The notes: a model not told the origin generated them from the sequence alone. 64,000 bases of DNA from Chengkuizengella marina (GCF_009910845.1 NZ_SIJB01000032.1:110400-174399); one strand, 5' to 3'; numbered from the stretch's first letter, positions 55,726-64,000 are shown. Numbers and translations are program-made.

Positions 55726-56619
55726 GTGGATGTTATAAAAAATAGGAAACAAAATCAACGTCAACACAATAAAATTTCAATAAGAGAAATCTTGGTACGT
55801 ATCTTTTTCATTATTTTAGGAGCGACATTAGTAGCTGTAGCATTAGAAATGTTTTTAGTTCCAAATACGATTATTGATGGTGGAATTGTAGGGATATCGA
55901 TTATTTCATCTTACTTGAGTAAAATCCCTTTAGGAGTATTTTTATTCTTCCTTAATCTACCTTTTCTGTTTATTGGTTATAAACAAATAGGTAAAACATT
56001 TGCTATTTCAACATTGCTTGGTGTTTTTGTAATGTCTATCGGCACCTTCCTTTTACATTCCGCAGAAATGGCAACAGATGAGCCTTTATTGGCAGCTGTG
56101 TTTGGAGGGACCATTCTTGGGTTTGGTGTTGGACTTGTTTTAAGATATGGGGGATCATTAGATGGAACAGAAATTGTAGCCATCTTAGTAAATAAAAAGA
56201 CGCCTTTCTCTGTTGGTGAAGTTGTCATGTTTTTGAACTTGTTTATACTTGGAAGTGCAGGTTTTGTATTTGGTTGGGAACGTGCCATGTACTCACTGAT
56301 TGCCTATTTTATAGCATTTAAAATGATTGATGTGACTATCAACGGTTTTGATGAATCAAAATCAGTGTGGATCATTAGTGAAAACCATAAAGAAGTAGGG
56401 GACGCGATTTTATTTCGTTTAGGTCGTGGTGTCACTTATTTGAGTGGAGAAGGCGGTTTTTCTGGTGATGATAAGAGAATCATTTTTTGCATTATTACTC
56501 GATTGGAAGAAGCAAAACTAAAATCTATAGTAGATGAATTAGATCCTGAGGCTTTCCTCGCTATTGGAAATATTCATGATGTGAAGGGCGGAAGATTTAA
56601 GAAGAGAGCCATCCATTAA
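55726..56619 (+). CDS. YitT-family membrane protein (DUF161 + DUF2179)
   Basis: A 297-residue protein with five or six membrane segments in the first 215 residues and a C-terminal cytoplasmic DUF2179 domain (DDKRIIFCIITRLEEAKLKS, DELDPEAFLAIGNIHDVKG). VALEMFLVPNTIIDGGIVGI and LRYGGSLDGTEIVAIL are family signatures. The family may transport or sense small molecules, but its role is not settled. GTG 55726 is 9 nt after GAGGAG. The amidase gene follows 34 nt downstream. Confidence 0.9.
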   Translation: MDVIKNRKQNQRQHNKISIREILVRIFFIILGATLVAVALEMFLVPNTIIDGGIVGISIISSYLSKIPLGVFLFFLNLPFLFIGYKQIGKTFAISTLLGVFVMSIGTFLLHSAEMATDEPLLAAVFGGTILGFGVGLVLRYGGSLDGTEIVAILVNKKTPFSVGEVVMFLNLFILGSAGFVFGWERAMYSLIAYFIAFKMIDVTINGFDESKSVWIISENHKEVGDAILFRLGRGVTYLSGEGGFSGDDKRIIFCIITRLEEAKLKSIVDELDPEAFLAIGNIHDVKGGRFKKRAIH

Positions 56620-56653
56620 GTAATCAAAATTATAACGGTTAGAGGAGATCACT

Positions 56654-57445
56654 ATGAAGTTAAATTGGAATATTTCATGTATACAATTCGATGTAAAACA
56701 AGGATTAGTAGAAGAAAACATGGATAAAGCAAAAGAGATGATAGGAAAAGCAGTCTCAGCTCCCCATAAACCAGATGTGATTTTACTTCCAGAAATGTGG
56801 AATACAAGTTTTACAAAAAGTGTTTCAAGTCTGGCAGATGCTTATGGAGAAAAAACAAAACAGTTCATATTAGAAATGAGCAAGATACATAATGTACATA
56901 TCGTGGCTGGATCAATATCTGAAAAAATAAATGGAGAAGTTCATAATATTAGTTACGTGTGTAATCCAGATGGAGAGTTTATTGCAGATTATTCTAAAAT
57001 TCATTTGTTTCAACTGATGTATGAAGATCGTTATTATGTAGGGGGAAATGGAATAGGGGTATTTGAATTGTTTGGTGTTAAAGCTGGAATGGTCATTTGT
57101 TATGATATTCGTTTTCCTGAACTTGTACGTAAGTTAGCTCTAGAAGGTGTGAAGGTTTTATTTGTTCCAGCACAATGGCCAGATGTCAGATTACAACATT
57201 GGAGAACATTACTTATGGCTAGGGCGATTGAAAATCAGATGTATGTTGTAGCGTGTAATCGCATTGGGAGCAGTGAAAGAGAAAATTTCCCAGGGCATTC
57301 GATGATCATTAATCCTTGGGGGGAAGTGATCACCGAAGCTGAGGATAAGGAAACAATTTTACAAACAAAGATAGATCTCAAATTAGTACAGACTGTAAGA
57401 GATACGATCCCAGTATTTGAAGATCGTAGACCATCCCTTTATTAA
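56654..57445 (+). CDS. Carbon-nitrogen hydrolase (nitrilase superfamily, omega-amidase-like)
   Basis: A 263-residue cytoplasmic amidase. The Glu-Lys-Cys triad is visible: LLPEMWNT near residue 46 (Glu), DYSKIHLF near 113 (Lys) and VICYDIRFPEL near 148 (Cys). It resembles YafV/MtnU-type omega-amidases that hydrolyse alpha-keto-glutaramate or related amides. AGAGGAG precedes ATG 56654. It overlaps the end of the convergent LysR gene by four bases. Confidence 0.9.
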   Translation: MKLNWNISCIQFDVKQGLVEENMDKAKEMIGKAVSAPHKPDVILLPEMWNTSFTKSVSSLADAYGEKTKQFILEMSKIHNVHIVAGSISEKINGEVHNISYVCNPDGEFIADYSKIHLFQLMYEDRYYVGGNGIGVFELFGVKAGMVICYDIRFPELVRKLALEGVKVLFVPAQWPDVRLQHWRTLLMARAIENQMYVVACNRIGSSERENFPGHSMIINPWGEVITEAEDKETILQTKIDLKLVQTVRDTIPVFEDRRPSLY

Positions 57446-58338
57446 TTCATGACTTTCATCATAGTGTCTATAAAGGCTTCAGCTGCTTTGGACAAATATC
57501 TACCTTTTTGATGGGCAATGACAAGTGTTCGTTTTGGATTATGTTTTAATTTTAAATGAATTGGGGTAAAATGGCTCCATTTCGTTTGCGTAACCATATA
57601 GGGCACAAAGGCAATGCCCATTCCTGCAGCGACTAAAGATTGAACCGTTTCAATGTTGCTGCTTTCAAAAGCAATATTTGGTGTAAACCCTGCTTGTTCA
57701 CATAAATCAATCGTAATGTGCCTAAATCCTTGTCCTTTTTTTAAAATGACAAAAGGTTCATCCTTTAAATCTATAATATCGATCTCATTTTTTTGATGAT
57801 GAAGTTTAGTATTTAAATGATGTTTGGGTGGAACGGTTAGGATAATCTCTTCTTCCATCACAGGATAATAAGTTAGAGATGATTCTTGCATAGGCAAAGA
57901 TAATAAGCTGATGTCTGTTTGTCCTTGTGCTGTTAAAATCTCTAGGTTGGTAGAGCTTTCTTCAATTAACACAATTTCAATGCCTGGATAGTTCTGTTGA
58001 AAAACAGGAAGGACTTGTGGTAATATATGCGAGCCTGTAATCGGTAAACTACCTATGATTAGTTTACCTTTTCTTGTTTGTGAGATGTCTTCCATTTCAT
58101 TTTTCATTTGTTCGATTAAATCCATGACCTTATGTGCTTTTTCTACAAAAACAGTACCTGCATGTGTTAACTCAACAGCATTTGTATTTCTATCAAATAA
58201 TTTTACATTCAGCTCTTTTTCTAATTTTGCAATTTGTTGACTTAGAGATGGTTGTGCAACATGTAACTTTTCTGCAGCTCTAGAAAAGTTTTTTTCTAAT
58301 GCAATTTGAATTGAATATTGCAACTGTCTTAGTTCCAT
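57442..58338 (-). CDS. LysR-family transcriptional regulator
   Basis: A 298-residue regulator. The N-terminal helix-turn-helix is RQLQYSIQIALEKNFSRAA, then EKLHVAQPSLSQQIAKLEKE; the effector domain follows (GKLIIGSLPITGSHILPQVL). LysR proteins usually regulate the divergent gene, here leuC, and use a small-molecule co-inducer of that pathway. A palindrome, TATAACAGTTATA, lies in the 242-nt gap. The target is inference. The gene ends four bases into the amidase gene on the opposite strand. Confidence 0.92.
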   Translation of the reverse strand: MELRQLQYSIQIALEKNFSRAAEKLHVAQPSLSQQIAKLEKELNVKLFDRNTNAVELTHAGTVFVEKAHKVMDLIEQMKNEMEDISQTRKGKLIIGSLPITGSHILPQVLPVFQQNYPGIEIVLIEESSTNLEILTAQGQTDISLLSLPMQESSLTYYPVMEEEIILTVPPKHHLNTKLHHQKNEIDIIDLKDEPFVILKKGQGFRHITIDLCEQAGFTPNIAFESSNIETVQSLVAAGMGIAFVPYMVTQTKWSHFTPIHLKLKHNPKRTLVIAHQKGRYLSKAAEAFIDTMMKVMN

Positions 58339-58418
58339 TATTTTTCCCTACCCTTCAATAGATATTTCATTTTATATAGGATTAATGAACTTAACTTTAC
58401 ACGTGTGCGTATATTTGG

Positions 58419-58480
58419 TTCCTGGGGTCCCCGAAAAGTAACAGGAATAAGCTTCAACGGCTAACCTCACTTTTTGGGTT
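58419..58480 (+). other. GGGGTCCCCGAA element upstream of leuC, with competing stems
   Basis: GGGGTCCCC (58424-58432) is followed by GAAAAGT. CCCGAAAAGT (58430-58439) can pair with ACTTTTTGGG (58469-58478), a 10-bp stem with one G-U pair. TTCCTG (58419-58424) can instead pair with CAGGAA (58442-58447). AGG/CCT and AGC/GCT form an inner stem between 58443 and 58466. The core and the distal TTTTTGGG are shared with the element before panB (3064-3124). Function unknown. Confidence 0.55.
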
Positions 58481-58492
58481 ATTAGTTTTACC

Positions 58493-58505
58493 TATAACAG
58501 TTATA
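58493..58505. promoter_or_regulatory. Candidate LysR operator between lysR and leuC
   Basis: TATAACAGTTATA is a near-perfect palindrome around one central base, lying between the divergent LysR and leuC genes, about 76 nt before the leuC start. Its position and T-rich/A-rich dyad fit a LysR-type site; no footprint data are implied. Confidence 0.5.
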
Positions 58506-58580
58506 ACCATTATATCTTGGAACAATAAATAAAGAAATGTTAAACTATGATAAAGATTTTAATAAGAGGGTGAGATATCA

Positions 58581-59990
58581 ATGTCTACTAAAAAAACAAT
58601 TATTGAGAAAATTTGGGATCGCCACGTCATTCATCAAGAAGAGGGAAAACCGAGTATCATATATATTGATCTTCATTTAGTTCATGAGGTAACTTCACCT
58701 CAAGCCTTTGAGGGGTTGCGTTTAGCAGGGCGTAAGGTTCGTAGACCTGATTTAACTTTTGCGACTATGGATCATAATGTTCCTACTAAAGATCGCTTTA
58801 ACATTACAGATCCAATTTCTAAGCAACAAATAGATACGTTAACTAAAAACTGTGAGGAATTCGGAGTTACATTATATGACTTGAATAGTTTAGATCAAGG
58901 TGTAGTTCATGTCATGGGTCCAGAACTTGGGTTAACACACCCTGGGAAAACCATTGTTTGTGGAGATAGTCATACATCAACGCACGGTGCGTTTGGTGCA
59001 CTTGCATTTGGAATCGGCACGAGTGAAGTTGAGCATGTACTTGCAACACAGTGTTTACAACAAGCAAGACCTAAAACTTTAGAAGTTCGTATTAACGGTA
59101 AATTAAAACCTGGTATCACAGCTAAAGATCTTATTTTAGGTGTCATCGCTAAATATGGAACAGATTTTGCTACGGGTTATGTTGTTGAATATACGGGTGA
59201 AGCCATTCGTGATCTTTCCATGGAAGAAAGAATGACCGTATGTAACATGTCAATTGAAGCTGGAGCTAGAGCAGGTTTGATTACCCCAGATGATACGACT
59301 TTTGAATATTTAAAAGGGAGGGAGCATGTTCCTCAAGGTGAGGCTTTTGATCTTGCTGTAGAAGATTGGAAAAGCTTAGCAACAGATGAAGGTGCTGTTT
59401 ATGATCACGTAGTAGAGTTTAATGCTGAATCATTAGTACCCCAGGTCACTTGGGGAACAAGTCCTGGCATGGGAACAGATGTAACAGCTGCAGTTCCAAA
59501 TCCAGTAGATTTTGAAACTGAAAATCAACGAAAAGCGGCTGAAAAAGCAATTGAATATATGGGACTTACACCTGGAACGAAAATGAATGAACTTCAAATT
59601 GATCGTGTATTCATCGGTTCATGTACAAATGGTAGAATCGAAGATTTAAGAAGTGCTGCCAAGGTTATCAAAGGTTATAAAGTAGCTTCTAACGTTAATG
59701 CTATGATTGTCCCAGGGTCTGGTAGAGTAAAAATTCAAGCAGAAGAAGAGGGTTTAGACAAAATATTTGAGGAAGCAGGATTTGAATGGAGAGAAGCTGG
59801 ATGTAGTATGTGTTTGGCTATGAACCCTGATTTCTTAAATCCAGGAGAACGTTGCGCATCTACTTCTAATCGTAACTTTGAAGGGCGTCAAGGACGAGGA
59901 GGAAGAACACACCTTGTATCTCCAGCAATGGCAGCTGCTGCAGCAATTAAAGGTCATTTTGTAGATGTGAGAGACTGGCAGTTTCAGTAA
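58581..59990 (+). CDS. leuC: 3-isopropylmalate dehydratase, large subunit
   Basis: The large subunit of isopropylmalate isomerase, which moves the hydroxyl of 2-isopropylmalate in leucine synthesis; it carries a [4Fe-4S] cluster. The aconitase-fold motifs are [20 protein letters not shown] near residue 132, [16 protein letters not shown] near 350 (first cluster Cys), and [13 protein letters not shown] near 412 (two more). AGAGGGTGAG precedes ATG 58581. 469 residues, normal. leuD follows after 68 nt; other leu genes are not in the window. Confidence 0.97.
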   Translation: MSTKKTIIEKIWDRHVIHQEEGKPSIIYIDLHLVHEVTSPQAFEGLRLAGRKVRRPDLTFATMDHNVPTKDRFNITDPISKQQIDTLTKNCEEFGVTLYDLNSLDQGVVHVMGPELGLTHPGKTIVCGDSHTSTHGAFGALAFGIGTSEVEHVLATQCLQQARPKTLEVRINGKLKPGITAKDLILGVIAKYGTDFATGYVVEYTGEAIRDLSMEERMTVCNMSIEAGARAGLITPDDTTFEYLKGREHVPQGEAFDLAVEDWKSLATDEGAVYDHVVEFNAESLVPQVTWGTSPGMGTDVTAAVPNPVDFETENQRKAAEKAIEYMGLTPGTKMNELQIDRVFIGSCTNGRIEDLRSAAKVIKGYKVASNVNAMIVPGSGRVKIQAEEEGLDKIFEEAGFEWREAGCSMCLAMNPDFLNPGERCASTSNRNFEGRQGRGGRTHLVSPAMAAAAAIKGHFVDVRDWQFQ

Positions 59991-60058
59991 TATATACATG
60001 ATTTAAATATAGTATGGATAGTTTTCAATTTGATAGATTTGAGAGGAGAATGATTACA

Positions 60059-60646
60059 ATGGAAGCTTTTAAACAACATTCCGGAATTGTAGCACCTGTA
60101 GATCGTGTGAATGTGGATACGGATGCAATTATCCCTAAACAATTTTTAAAACGAATAGAACGTACTGGATTTGGACAGTTTTTATTTTATGAGTGGAGAT
60201 TTTTAGAAAATGGGGTTGACAAAAATCCTGATTTTGAAATGAATAAACCTCGTTATAACGGATCATCAGTATTAATTTCTCGAGTAAACTTTGGCTGCGG
60301 TTCCTCACGTGAACATGCGCCCTGGGCAATCTTGGATTATGGATTTAAAGTGGTTATTGCTCCATCATTTGCTGATATTTTTTATAACAACTGTTTTAAA
60401 AATGGAATATTACCTATTAAACTTTCTGAAGAACAAGTAGAAGGTTTATTCCAACGCACTGCCTCAAACGATGGTTATAAACTTCACGTTGACCTAAAAA
60501 ATAAAGTGATTACAGATGATTTTGGATTAAAAATTGAATTTGATTTAGATGAACATCGACGTCAGTATTTATTGCAAGGCTTGGATGATATCGGACTCAC
60601 GCTGCAACATGAAGACAAAATTGCTGCTTACGAGCAAAGAGCTTAA
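60059..60646 (+). CDS. leuD: 3-isopropylmalate dehydratase, small subunit
   Basis: The small, substrate-binding subunit that pairs with Leu[21 protein letters not shown] at residues 9-28 and [19 protein letters not shown] near 78 are family signatures. ATG 60059 is chosen because GAGAGGAGA (60041-60049) is 9 nt upstream, whereas ATG 60050 would touch it. 195 residues, normal. Followed by a terminator. Confidence 0.97.
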   Translation: MEAFKQHSGIVAPVDRVNVDTDAIIPKQFLKRIERTGFGQFLFYEWRFLENGVDKNPDFEMNKPRYNGSSVLISRVNFGCGSSREHAPWAILDYGFKVVIAPSFADIFYNNCFKNGILPIKLSEEQVEGLFQRTASNDGYKLHVDLKNKVITDDFGLKIEFDLDEHRRQYLLQGLDDIGLTLQHEDKIAAYEQRA

Positions 60647-60651
60647 TAATC

Positions 60652-60693
60652 GAACCTCCAGTCACATAGTAGTGGATTTGGAGGTTCTTTTTA
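60652..60693. terminator. Terminator after leuD
   Basis: GAACCTCCA (60652-60660) pairs with TGGAGGTTC (60679-60687), with the inner TCAC/GTGGA bases extending the stem; TTTTT follows on the plus strand. Confidence 0.93.
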
Positions 60694-60804
60694 ATTTCAC
60701 TTCTGCTTCTCCTTTTACAAAATTAAAAGGACTAATGGTTAAAATCGAAGCTTTTCTATTCTTGTTTTTTCAATATTCTAAACTCTATCCTCAACGATCT
60801 CAAT
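60692..60804 (-). pseudogene. Remnant resembling the lipoprotein at 44819
   Basis: On the minus strand two stretches, separated by stop codons, read IEIVEDRV and LTISPFNFVKGEAEVKL. They resemble VEIIEDRK and LTISSSEFIKGDAEVLE of the lipoprotein encoded at 44819-45493. No start or signal peptide remains. The match is short, so this is a tentative call; it lies directly after the sigma-factor remnant. Confidence 0.35.
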
Positions 60805-60814
60805 ATTTACTTCA

Positions 60815-60976
60815 TCTACTTATTGAATTGAAACTTTTAGAATGGTTTCTTGCAAAACATCCGCACAACATTTCACTTTTACAAAAGGATCTAGCTGCTC
60901 TGTACATCGATTTTTCATTGTCTTTGATTCATTGTACAAACGCATCTTTCTTCCCTTTTTGAGCAAGTTTAACCAT
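60815..60976 (-). pseudogene. Decayed ECF sigma factor gene (region 2 only)
   Basis: From ATG 60976, with GGAG 8 nt upstream, the minus strand reads MVKLAQKGKKDAFVQ, then a TGA stop (60929-60931), then IKDNEKSMYRAARSF. A frameshift then restores CADVLQETILK (60835-60867), and a second shift gives SFNSI. This order (AQKG..AFVQLI..SMYRAARS..DCADVLQETILKAF.SI) is the normal region 2 of ECF sigma factors such as SigV-like proteins. Region 4 is absent. Stop, two frameshifts and truncation show a dead gene. Confidence 0.75.
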
Positions 60977-61121
60977 TTTTTTAACTCCACCCGATGCACT
61001 CCTTTTTTTGGATTTATTTATTAAATAGATCTTAATGCTATTTGGTTCACGTAAATTTAAAAACTAATTTTTATATGAAATAGTATATTTTAGATTCGGT
61101 AGTCTTTTCGGCTTATTTTCC

Positions 61122-61148
61122 GCAACTTTTTCCATCCATATACGTCTA
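61122..61148 (+). promoter_or_regulatory. ECF-sigma-type promoter upstream of the amidase gene
   Basis: GCAACTTTTT (61122-61131) and CGTCTA (61143-61148) have AAC and CGTC separated by 16 nt, the pattern of ECF sigma promoters in Bacillus (AAC at -35, CGTC at -10). It points towards the amidase gene at 61423. The gap 60977-61422 shows nothing else firm except a weak CCAG/CTGG hairpin with T run (about 61330-61354). Confidence 0.55.
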
Positions 61149-61422
61149 GTAAATAAAGGAATATCAAATAAAATCTGATATTGTCATTCTTTCATTATAT
61201 TTGCTAGAATATAGTGGTAAATCACATTTACTAGATTTTATGAATGAGAGATTTTGAAATGAAGTGATTGAATATATGGAGAGTCTCAAATTTTCATATA
61301 TACATAAGGTTTTTCTTTTTAGGATTTTGCCAGTGTTTCATCTGGTTTTTTTTATCTGTATTTCAATTCTTTCATTAATTATAAATCTATTTTACATAAA
61401 AACTATTTTACAGAGGTGACTT

Positions 61423-62940
61423 ATGAAACGTATATCCATTCTACTTACTCTATTACTATTTTTAAATGTATTTCCGGCTGTGTCTATTGCAGGAGAATCT
61501 TCAATTTCTTTATTTGTAAATGGTGAGAGACTAAAATTAAACGTATCTCCACTAAAAATAAACGGCAATCTTTATATCCCTTTTGAATTTTTTATAAAAG
61601 AATTGGACGCTGAAGTTGAATGGAAATCTGACAATAATCAAGTAAATATACAAAATAAATTAATCAATTTAGATATATATATGGATCGTAGTAAAATGTA
61701 TTTAAATGGCTCAGCACTTGATATTAAAAATAAACCAGTGATCATATATGGGGATGTTTATCTACCTATACATGTAATTAGTGAAAACTTTGGTATGAAG
61801 TACATTTGGGACGCTTTAACCCAATCTATTTATATTTACAAAAATGTAAATGGTATACAAGTTTCCAGCTCAAAAAAACCCAATCCTCAACTAGAACCAA
61901 TAAAAGATATAATTACAGTTACAAATTCACAATCAAATTTAAATCCATATCCTGAACCACAACCTTCGGCACCTGTAACTGATAATATTGTAATTCCTAC
62001 CAACAATGGGGAACCTACTATTTATCAGATTGAAGTCTTGGAAGATGAAATTGTTTTTCACGGGAATACGACTCTAGAATATTCAAGTTTTTACTTGCCA
62101 AATCCTGAACGTATTGTCATAGATTTTGAGAAAAGTTCTTTTAACTCATCATTTATAGATCAAGAAACTGGTATGGCTAGTGGAATGATGGAAGTGACTC
62201 ATTCTGATATAAAATCTATTCGTTATGCTATGTTTGAAGATCAATATCCTAGAATCGTCATTGATTTACATGAAAATATAGAGTATAGTATGATAGGAAT
62301 TCCGGAAGATAATCAAGTAAAGGTATTATTAGGTGTGACGAATAACACTGCTGAACCAAGTAAAGATCAATCAAACGATAACGATGACATTATTGTTGAT
62401 GATCCTTTCATTATAGTAATAGACCCTGGTCACGGAGGAGATGATCCAGGTGCAACAGGTAGTGTCTCTTCAAGGGAAGAGAAATATTTTACACTCGAAT
62501 TTGCAGAGAAACTATATGACTTGCTTGATGCAGAGCCTTGGTTTCAACCCTATATGACACGAACAGATGATGTCAAAATTGAGTTGGATGATCGTGCTGA
62601 ATTTGCAAATGAATTAGGAGCAGATGCTTTTTTATCCATTCATGGGAATATTCATGAAAGATTGAATATTAGTGGTACAGAAACTTATTATTGGACTAAT
62701 CGAGGTTTGGATTTAGCTCAAACGATTCATAATTACGTTGTTGAATCTGCAGGATTACCAGATAGAAGTATAAGAGAAGTTGAATATAGAGTATTAAAGA
62801 ACACGAACATGCCTGCTGTATTGTTAGAGATCGGTTATCTATCAAGTGAACATGATGAGAATTTAATGTTAACAGATGAGTTTCAATATCGTGTAGCTGA
62901 ATCTATCGTAGAGGCATTAAAGGAATACTACCTGAATTAA
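61423..62940 (+). CDS. N-acetylmuramoyl-L-alanine amidase with stalk and AMIN domains
   Basis: A 505-residue exported cell-wall hydrolase that cuts the bond between muramic acid and the stem peptide. A signal peptide (RISILLTLLLFLNVFPAVSIA) is followed by a copper-amine-oxidase-like stalk domain (residues about 28-140, GDVYLPIHVISENFGM), an AMIN domain (about 205-310, YLPNPERIVIDFEK) and an Amidase_3 domain: VIDPGHGGDDPGA (His), SREEKYFTLEF (Glu), LSIHGN (His), LLEIGYLSS (Glu), all zinc/catalytic residues. AGAGGTGA precedes ATG 61423. An ECF-type promoter lies about 270 nt upstream. Confidence 0.93.
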   Translation: MKRISILLTLLLFLNVFPAVSIAGESSISLFVNGERLKLNVSPLKINGNLYIPFEFFIKELDAEVEWKSDNNQVNIQNKLINLDIYMDRSKMYLNGSALDIKNKPVIIYGDVYLPIHVISENFGMKYIWDALTQSIYIYKNVNGIQVSSSKKPNPQLEPIKDIITVTNSQSNLNPYPEPQPSAPVTDNIVIPTNNGEPTIYQIEVLEDEIVFHGNTTLEYSSFYLPNPERIVIDFEKSSFNSSFIDQETGMASGMMEVTHSDIKSIRYAMFEDQYPRIVIDLHENIEYSMIGIPEDNQVKVLLGVTNNTAEPSKDQSNDNDDIIVDDPFIIVIDPGHGGDDPGATGSVSSREEKYFTLEFAEKLYDLLDAEPWFQPYMTRTDDVKIELDDRAEFANELGADAFLSIHGNIHERLNISGTETYYWTNRGLDLAQTIHNYVVESAGLPDRSIREVEYRVLKNTNMPAVLLEIGYLSSEHDENLMLTDEFQYRVAESIVEALKEYYLN

Positions 62941-62983
62941 TGCGAAGTCAAAGAAAAAGTATGTAGGCTAATTTGGAGGAGTC

Positions 62984-63631
62984 ATGAACAAAAAAGAAAT
63001 CAGGCGTGTGTTAGATACAATGGGGGATATGTTTCCAAACGCTCATTGTGAGTTGAATCACGAGAACCCATTTGAGTTAACGATTGCGGTATTACTTTCT
63101 GCCCAATGTACAGATGAGATGGTGAATAAAGTGACTGTTCATCTTTTTAAAAAGTATAAAACACCTCAGGATTATTTGAACGTTCCTCTATCAGAACTAG
63201 AATCCGATATTAGAAGCATTGGTTTATATCGAAATAAAGCGAAAAATATACGTAAGTTATGTGAAATGATCATTGAAAAATATAATGGTGAAGTGCCTAA
63301 GTCCCATAGTGAATTAGTAGAGCTTCCTGGAGTTGGAAGGAAAACAGCAAATGTTGTTGTATCCAATGCATTTGGAGTTCCTGCAATTGCAGTTGATACT
63401 CATGTGGAGCGAGTTTCAAAGAGATTAGCACTAGCCAATTGGAAAGATTCCGTTCTTGAAGTTGAAAAAAAACTAATGAAGAAAATTCCCGAAGAAGAAT
63501 GGACCCAAACACATCATAGACTTATTTTTTTCGGAAGGTATCATTGCAAAGCACAAAACCCATCATGTGATGTGTGTCCTTTACTTGATTTATGCAGAGA
63601 AGGAAAAAAAAGAATGAAAAAGAAAATCTAA
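62984..63631 (+). CDS. nth: Endonuclease III
   Basis: A 215-residue DNA glycosylase/AP lyase for oxidised pyrimidines. The helix-hairpin-helix LPGVGRKTANVVVSNAFGVP near residue 108 includes the catalytic Lys, AVDTHVERVSKRL follows with the catalytic Asp, and the [4Fe-4S] cysteines are CKAQNPSCDVCPLLDLC at the C-terminus. GGAGG precedes ATG 62984. In B. subtilis nth follows dnaD; here 36 kb lies between them. Confidence 0.97.
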   Translation: MNKKEIRRVLDTMGDMFPNAHCELNHENPFELTIAVLLSAQCTDEMVNKVTVHLFKKYKTPQDYLNVPLSELESDIRSIGLYRNKAKNIRKLCEMIIEKYNGEVPKSHSELVELPGVGRKTANVVVSNAFGVPAIAVDTHVERVSKRLALANWKDSVLEVEKKLMKKIPEEEWTQTHHRLIFFGRYHCKAQNPSCDVCPLLDLCREGKKRMKKKI

Positions 63632-63668
63632 GGAATGATAAGTAAAAAACTGTAAAGGTAGTGAAACC

Positions 63669-63938
63669 ATGAAATGTATAACTGTGTACACAAAAAGTTT
63701 TGAAGAATTTTCAGATATATTTGAAGAAATATTAAAAACTCCACTAACTGAAGATGAAGAAAAAACGATTGAAGGTATTACTGTGAGTGATTCTGGCGAA
63801 GTTCCAGAGCAATACATAGATCGTATGAGAGATAAACCAGAAGTGGTTGTTATGAAAGTAAAAGAAGAGGATATTACTATATTTCAGCATGGTGAAGTTT
63901 TTGAAATTTTGATACCTGAGAAGGAATCTGTGATATAA
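63669..63938 (+). CDS. Small acidic protein, unknown
   Basis: An 89-residue cytoplasmic protein rich in Glu (EEFSDIFEEILKTPLTEDEE, KPEVVVMKVKEEDITIF). No domain recognised. AAAGGTAG precedes ATG 63669; the gene starts 37 nt after the nth stop and may share its transcript. Similar small proteins sit near nth in some relatives, but I cannot give a function. Confidence 0.65.
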   Translation: MKCITVYTKSFEEFSDIFEEILKTPLTEDEEKTIEGITVSDSGEVPEQYIDRMRDKPEVVVMKVKEEDITIFQHGEVFEILIPEKESVI

Positions 63939-63953
63939 TATAAATATAATTTT

Positions 63954-63982
63954 TGAACAGAGTGCGTTGATGATTCTGTTCA
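63954..63982 (+). other. Stem-loop at the window end
   Basis: TGAACAGA (63954-63961) pairs with TCTGTTCA (63975-63982) with a 13-nt loop. It may begin a leader or be a terminator without a T run; the window ends 18 nt later. Confidence 0.4.
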
Positions 63983-64000
63983 TGTTTAATAAAAACTCGC

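Noticed and set aside
60549..60962. Plus-strand open frame of 137 codons after leuD
   Set aside because: It overlaps leuD in another frame and the terminator, and the opposite strand carries a recognisable sigma-factor remnant.
1..64000. CRISPR arrays, tRNA or rRNA genes, prophage
   Set aside because: No regularly spaced repeats, tRNA arms, rRNA signatures or phage structural genes were found on reading both strands.

Overview
The window looks like the chromosome of a low-GC, Gram-positive, bacillithiol-making member of the Bacillales, most likely Paenibacillaceae. The pointers are the order bshA-cca-birA-panBCD-dinG, the asnS-dnaD pair with nth further on, a proBAC operon under a tRNA(Pro) T-box, Bacillus-type AGGAGG/GGTGAT ribosome binding sites, a YpmB/TseB-like protein, and a stalk-domain/AMIN cell-wall amidase. 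Genus assignment is a guess. No rRNA, tRNA, CRISPR array, intact insertion sequence or prophage was seen.

Layout. 1-9.6 kb is a housekeeping block: end of bshA (bacillithiol), cca (tRNA CCA end), birA (biotin ligase/repressor), a structured leader with terminator, panB-panC-panD (pantothenate), a TPR protein, dinG and rex. 9.6-15 kb holds a CPBP membrane protease, an MTA/SAH deaminase, a TseB-like protein and a shortened FtsH-type protease behind a small exported protein. 15-22 kb is accessory: a secreted YcdB-type protein, a PadR-DUF2812 pair with a clear operator, a lipoprotein and the pseudouridine genes psuK-psuG. 22.4-26.5 kb is core again: hydroxyacyl-CoA dehydrogenase, ackA, asnS, dnaD. 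26.6-50.9 kb is mostly accessory: unknown proteins, cardiolipin synthase, a two-gene island of markedly higher GC encoding a double activase and an HgdB-like partner (29.8-34.9 kb), a kinase-like protein, an ECF-type sigma factor, a Nudix-like protein with a ruined Nudix box, an S9 peptidase, a second MurG in an operon with small unknown proteins, a BstA-like protein and a GH30 glycosidase. 51-64 kb returns to metabolism: proBAC (minus strand), LysE, YitT, a nitrilase-family amidase, a LysR gene divergent from leuC-leuD, a decayed ECF sigma factor gene, the amidase, and nth.

The most interesting points are: the GC-rich activase island, whose 1150-residue protein carries two complete activase modules each with a Cys pair 39 residues apart; a perfect 16+1+16 palindrome nested in a 17-bp direct repeat upstream of the S9 peptidase; a PadR operator made of two ATATCGATAT palindromes 22 bp apart; mutually exclusive hairpins between panD and the TPR gene; a shared GGGGTCCCCGAA...TTTTTGGG element upstream of both panB and leuC; an inverted repeat centred on a -10 box followed by a terminator before the sigma-like gene; and an ECF sigma pseudogene with one stop and compensating frameshifts. 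Two small genes or remnants are easily missed because they are short or broken (a 59-residue membrane protein at 42553-42732 and the pseudogene near 60.9 kb).
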